DNA of 64,000 bases, taken from positions 118,124,930 to 118,188,929 of the forward strand of contig CM046444.1 of NCBI GenBank assembly GCA_025506515.1. Reading direction: 5' to 3'. This document shows positions 58,893 through 64,000 of this stretch, in pieces. Position numbers and translations under genes: made by a program. The notes beneath the pieces were generated by a model, which saw only the letters and a list, made by a program, of their open reading frames with translations, searched no databases and was not told where the DNA came from. Every line of letters begins with the position of its first letter. The first letter of the stretch is position 1. This DNA comes from Flaveria trinervia. Lineage: Eukaryota > Streptophyta > Magnoliopsida > Asterales > Asteraceae.

Positions 58893-58983
58893 GTACGTCG
58901 TCGAACTCTTTTTAAATCGTCTATTGTCTTATAAAATTTCCTATCTGTGTTCATCATACCAATAATGGATTCTTACCAAACAG
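58893..58983 (+). other. Putative gag-pol intron, element B, 91 bp
   Basis: Donor G|GTACGT, acceptor AAACAG|GTATG. Splicing joins VVNG to MYLVNSHYASVLFDSGAD in frame. Unspliced, Gag adds seven codons and stops at TAA. The interior differs from element A by many substitutions and one base in length, yet both splice sites and the frame outcome are kept. Confidence 0.65.
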
Positions 58984-61900
58984 GTATGTATCTTGTAAAT
59001 AGTCATTATGCTTCTGTATTGTTTGATTCGGGTGCCGATAGGAGTTTCGTGTCCTTGGAATTCGAACCTATACTTTCTAAACCACGTGCAAATCTGGAGA
59101 GATCTTTCACGGTCGAGGTTGCCGATGGAAAATCTATTGTCGTTGACGTCGTAATACGCGACTGCACCTTGAGCCTTAACGAACACGAGTTCTTCGTCGA
59201 CCTTATTCCTATGCATCTAGGAAGCTTTGATGTTATCATTGGTATGGATTGGTTAGCCAAGCAACGTGCGGAAATTTTATGCTTTGAGAAGTGTATCCGA
59301 ATTCCTTTACCGACTGGTGATACCTTAAGGGTCTTTAGGGAGAAATCATCTCAAAGACTCAAACTCATGTCTTGCATCAAGGCCCGCAAGTACTTAAGTA
59401 AAAACTACATGGCTTTAATGGCATATGTAGTTAATACGAAAGCAAAGGGTAAGGAGTTGAAGGACATTCCTGTTGTGCGAGACTTTCCCGAAGTTTTTTC
59501 CCGAGGATCTTAAAGGGTTACCTCCCGTGCGAGAAGTTGAGTTCAAGATTGATTTAATCCCTGGTGCAAACCCTGTGGCTAAATCGCCTTATCGTCTACA
59601 CCTTCTGAAATGCAAGAACTCGCTAGTCAATTGCAAGAATTGACTGATAAGGGTTTTATTCGCCCTAGTTCATCACCGTGGGGTGCACCTATACTATTGT
59701 GAAGAAGAAGGATGGTTCATTTCGTATGTGCATCGATTACCGAGAACTCAACAAGCTTACTATCAAAAACCGATACCCTCTTCCTCGAATCGATGATCTC
59801 TTCGACCAACTTCAAGGAGCAACTCAATTCTCAAAGATCGATCTACTTCTGGGTATCATCAACTACGTGTTCATGATGATGACATTCCAAAAACTGCTTT
59901 TCGTACTCGATATGGACACTACGAGTTCATGGTTATGCCTTTTGGCTTGACCAATGCACCTGCCGTGTTCATGGATCTCATGATCGAGTATGTAAATCAT
60001 TTGGATAAGTTCGTAATCATGTTCATTGATGACATTCTTATCTATTCCAAGACGAAAGTCGATCATGAGGCACACTTGTGACAAGTTCTGAAACTTTTGA
60101 AGAAAGAGCAATTGTACGCTAAGTTTTCCAAGTGTGAATTTTGGTTGGAAGAAGTTCAATTCTTAGGGCATATGGTGAATAGCCAAGGAATTCACGTGGA
60201 TCCTGCTAAAATTAAAGCTGTGAAGAATTGGTGTGTTCCCACAACCCCAACCGAGGTTCGTTCTTTTCTGGGTTTAGCGGGATATTACCGTAGGTTCATA
60301 GCAAATTTCTCGAAGATTGCTAAACCGTTAACGGCGCTAACCCAAAAGAATCGACTCTTTTACTGGGGACCCGAGCAAGAAGAGGCTTTCGAGACATTGA
60401 AACGCAAGTTGTGTAACGCTCCTATTCTCACACTTCCCGATGGTAATGACGACTTTATTGTATATTGTGACGCTTCTAATCAAGGTCTTGGTTGTGTCCT
60501 CATGCAACGAGGTAAAGTTATAGCATACGCGTCGAGGCAATTGAAGGTTCATGAAGTGAACTACACAACTCATGATCTTGAACTTGGTGCTGTGGTTTTC
60601 GCATTGAAGATTTGGCGACACTATTTATATGGGACGCAATGCATAGTCTACACCGATTATAAGAGTCTCCAACACGTGTTCAATCAAAAGGATATCAACA
60701 TGAGACAAAGACGTTGGATTGAGTTGATTAACGACTACGACTGCGACATTCGCTATCACCCGGGAAAGGCGAATGTTGTAGCCGATGCGCTAAGTCGCAA
60801 GGTCCACAACAAGATTGTCTCGCTTTAAGAAATTCGAGATCGAAGGCAATGGTTTGATACGTTAGGAGAATTTGATACCGAGATTCATGTGGATGTCAAC
60901 GAGGCTACTATCATACTTCAAAACATAAGGATCGATAGTGATCTCGAGTTATGCATTCGCGAGGCTCAACAAGCGGCACTAACCGACGAAGGAAAAGATG
61001 AAGATTTGATGTCTAACGTTCGGTCACAATTGGAGACAAAACGAACGGCATGTGGTACTTCTTGAATCGACTTTGGATCCCGAATCGTGACAACCTTCGG
61101 CACTTCATTATGAACGAAGCTCATCAAACCCGATATTCCGTTCATCCTGGATCCGATAAGATGTACATGGACCTGCGTGGTCAATATTGGTGGCCTGGAA
61201 TGAAGAAAGATATCGCGTCTTATGTTTCCAAGTGTCTCACGTGTGCAAGGGTCAAAGCCGAACATCAACGACCTAGTGGTTTACTTGAGCAACCTGAAAT
61301 CCTTATGTGGAAATGGGAACATATATCCATGGATTTCGTAACCAAGTTACCCCGTACACCTCGTGGTCATGATAGCATATGGGTCATTGTTGACCGTTTG
61401 ACCAAGACAGCACATTTCATACCCATACAGATACGTACAAGGTTTCAAGGTTGGCTCGAATCTATGTTGACGAATTGTGAGTCGTCATGGCGTGCCGTTG
61501 CACATTATTTCCGATCGAGATGCTCGTTTCACTTCGCACTTTTGGTCTTCGATGCAAGAACTCTTGGGTACGCAATTGGATTTAAGTACGGCTTACCATC
61601 CTCAAACCGATGGTCAAACCGAACGAATAATCCAAACCCTCGAGGATTTACTGCGTCTTTGTGTCCTTGATTTTGGTGGCGATTGGGATACGTATTTACC
61701 GCTCGCGGATTTTCGTATAACAATAGTTACCACTCAAGTATCAAAATGGCACCATTCGAGGCTTTGTATGGTCGTAAATGCCGCTCCCCAATCTGTTGGA
61801 CTGACATTGGGGAAGATCTTATCACTGGTCCGGAACTTATTCAAGAAACAACCGACAAAATTTCCAAAATTCGAAATAATCTCGAGGTGGCTAGAAGTCG

Positions 61901-62365
61901 CCAAAAGAGTTATGCCGATAAAAGACGCAAACCGTTGGAGTTTCAAGTCGACGACATGGTTCTTCTTAAGGTCTCTCCATGGAAGGGTGTTGTACGTTTT
62001 GGGAAGAAGGGTAAGTTAGCCCCACGTTTTGTAGGACCCTTCAGATTCTGAAAAGGATTGGAAAAGTGGCTTACAAACTGGAGCTACCTTCTGAACTTAG
62101 CGGAGTTCATCCTGTCTTCCATGTCTCAAACCTGAGGAAGTGCTTGGCTGATGAAAATTTGCATGTTCCATTAGAGGAAATTCAAATTGATGAGTCATTG
62201 CATTTCGTCGAGAAGCCTGTTGAGATTATGGATCGCACCCTGAAGAAGACCCGAACAACTACCACACCTATCGTTAAAGTCCGTTGGGAAAACAAACGTG
62301 GAGCTGAATTCACTTGGGAGCGTGAGGATCATATGAAGGAGAGATACCCGCATTTGTTCTCTTAG
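58984..62365 (+). pseudogene. Tekay-like Pol, element B, multiple stops and frameshifts
   Basis: Protease (LFDSGADRSFVS) is open to 59513. RT begins in broken form at about 59680 (CIDYRELNKLT); the catalytic FIDDILIYSK lies near 60025, with a TGA nearby at 60079. The RT thumb and RNase H run open from 60097 to 60828 and stop at a TAA in place of CAA (VSL-stop-EIRD). Integrase fragments follow: HFIMNEAHQTRYSVHPGSDK, SMDFVTKLPRT, SDRDARF, HPQTDGQTERIIQ. The end keeps HPVFHVSNLRK and the chromodomain VRWENKRGAEFTWERE, stop at 62363-62365. An inactive copy, more decayed than A. Confidence 0.85.
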
Positions 62366-62408
62366 CTTATTTCTTAATTTCGGGACAATTCTTTTAAGTT
62401 GGGGAGAC

Positions 62409-64000
62409 TATAACATCTTGTAATTTTGGTTAATTTAAAGTTAGCTTTGTTAAATTCTTGTATGGGTTAGTTGTGTCATTCATGAGACTTATGGGTTACT
62501 CATGCCTTAATTGGTCTTTTAATCATTTAAACTTGAAAGATTATAATTATTAGTAACAATAACTAATATAGTGATTTTAATAAATGAAATAATAATAATA
62601 AAATTATAGTAATAATAAACAATAATAATAATAACAATAATAATAATTTATTAGGTATGGTAAACTTAAAATGGTTGAAACTTAAGAGGGAATAAAGTTT
62701 AAGGGGGTTTATTGTTAATTTATAAACTTTAATATAAAAGTTTGGGCATAAAATAATAACAAGTTAAACTACAAGGGCCAAAATGTAACTTTAAAAAGTT
62801 ACAACCCAACCCCCGCCCTCTTTTAAACCCGTGAATCCGGCGAGAGCTCCGGCCATCCTCCGGCCGAGATCTGGCGGCTTCAAATTACCCGTTTTACTTC
62901 AAATCTTAATCCAAAACCGACCCAAATCGTTCCTTTTGCATGTTTCGAAATTAAATGCTTGATTTAATTGGGTTAAATCGTCGGTTATTACTCGAATCAT
63001 CGAGTAACCGAAACCATCAAACGCAAAGAACCGTTCGAACGTTTAAGGGTAATAATAATCGAATTAACTAAACCTAAACGAACGTTAATCTTATACTAAT
63101 CATTTCAACTCTCAATTTCATCGGAATCAAACGCGAGCATAAGCATTCGATCACCATCTCTTTCGCGAACCTGCAACTGCTCGAACATCATTTTCAGAGC
63201 TTCAAAACTCAAAATCAACATAGGGCTTTTCATCATTTAACTTATTCGAAGCTTTCTGTGAAACGAATTGAGTTTCATGATCGATTGTAACCTGAACGAA
63301 TCGCAACACAGACGCGGCTGTTCTTCGAGTGTTCATCATCAAACCGTGCGAAATTCGGGTAATTGAACATACATACATGCTCGATTTCTGTTGGGGAACA
63401 AAAGCCCTAACATTAATTCGATTAACAACTTTGATTTGGGGGTCAATTTGAATCCAATCGAAATTAGGGTTCTTGGATTTGGGAGTGTTCGGTTGATTAA
63501 AGATAAAACAAATTGGAACCGGGTTATACCACGGCTGAGAGCCTTGGTTCACCGGTTCACACTCCACATTCCAACTTAGAGGTCCCGGGTTCGAACCCGG
63601 GCACCCTCAACATATTTTTTTTTAGGCTTTTTCAGCCTTAAAAAAATATTGAAAATTTTTTGAAAATTACAAAAAGTAGTTTTGTAAACTTTATAAAATT
63701 TTAAAGTTATTCTATCATTTTCTACAATTACCTTAACAATTTTCTTATAAAATAAAATTTTAAAAAATATTTTTCCTAGTTTAATCATGTAAAAATAAAC
63801 TTATTTATATAATTTTTCTTTGAAATCATTTAATGATTATTTGAACACTAAACATTTTATATTTATAGATTAATCATGGCTACTATAGAAATTATATATT
63901 TTATAAGTTAAATTTTACAAAATTGTTATAAAGGCTTTTATTTCTTTAAAATTCTTTACATGATATTGTTCTTGGACTAAAATAAGATCTCACTAACTAG
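62409..64000 (+). repeat. 3' LTR of element B, partial (about 1.6 of 2.5 kb)
   Basis: Aligns with 54532 to about 56108. Differences include TG to TA at the terminus, AGCTCC to GATCTG near 62870 and several small indels. It contains the tRNA-like module at about 63530-63620, with eight or more T after it. Confidence 0.92.

Larger units (their letters stand above)
54532..64000 (+). mobile_element. Ty3/gypsy chromovirus B, Tekay/Del-like, 3' end beyond window
   Basis: 5' LTR 54532-57001 (2470 bp; starts TGTAACATC, ends GGTGTGACA). Primer-binding site TGGTATGAGAGCCC at 57005-57018, one change from the Met site. Gag and pol 57678-62365, polypurine AAGTTGGGGAGAC at 62396-62408. The 3' LTR starts at 62409 with TATAAC, so its terminal TG has become TA, and runs off the window. 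LTR identity is high, but coding decay is heavier than in element A. The flank before the 5' LTR is CATAT, the predicted target duplication. Confidence 0.9.

Overview
The window is a repeat-dense stretch of a eudicot nuclear genome. Plant LTR-retrotransposon lineages (Ty3/gypsy Tekay-like and Reina-like, Ty1/copia Ale-like), plant-type GT-AG introns, long ATT and TA microsatellites and AT-rich spacers all point that way. The large LTR family ending in GGGGTGTGACA is reminiscent of daisy-family genomes, but that placement is an impression only. There are no bacterial features, no CRISPR array and no complete canonical RNA gene.

The only host-gene family with substantial coding sequence is a cluster of dynamin-like (DRP4C/Mx-like) genes whose GTPase motifs are eroded. 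Copy 1 (3142-5166, minus) and copy 2 (39185-41210, minus) are almost identical. Each has two exons and a 101-bp intron, and the underlying design is 641 codons. Each carries its own single-base frameshifts. Copy 3 (18782-20608, plus) is diverged and internally deleted. A fourth copy survives only as a 3' end (26273-26505). A short pseudogene fragment of the thiazole synthase gene THI1/THI4 lies at about 25030-25191.

Layout. 1-5510: upstream repeat unit and copy 1. 5511-8290: a hAT-like MITE, a solo LTR and a Copia remnant. 8292-17500: nested LTR-derived DNA, including two solo LTRs with perfect 5-bp target duplications. 17812-20608: hAT remnant, ATT microsatellite, copy 3. 20609-26260: degraded Copia pieces, a possible SINE, the THI4 fragment. 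26273-41557: second copy of the 443-5510 unit, expanded by a solo LTR (26812-27231), an Ale-like Copia element (27396-32145), an LTR fragment and a Reina-like chromovirus (33804-38930). 42818-53327: Tekay-like chromovirus A, complete, minus strand. 54532-64000: Tekay-like chromovirus B, plus strand, running off the window.

Two features look most worth following. (1) Both Tekay-like elements have a 91-92 bp GT-AG intron exactly between gag and pol. Unspliced RNA would stop just after the last Gag zinc knuckle, and splicing would fuse Gag to protease in frame. (2) Every LTR of this family examined carries a palindromic tRNA-like module with A-box and B-box matches and, in the best copies, a T-run downstream, recalling the 5S-carrying LTRs of Cassandra. 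The pseudo-GTPase dynamin cluster is the main host-gene story.
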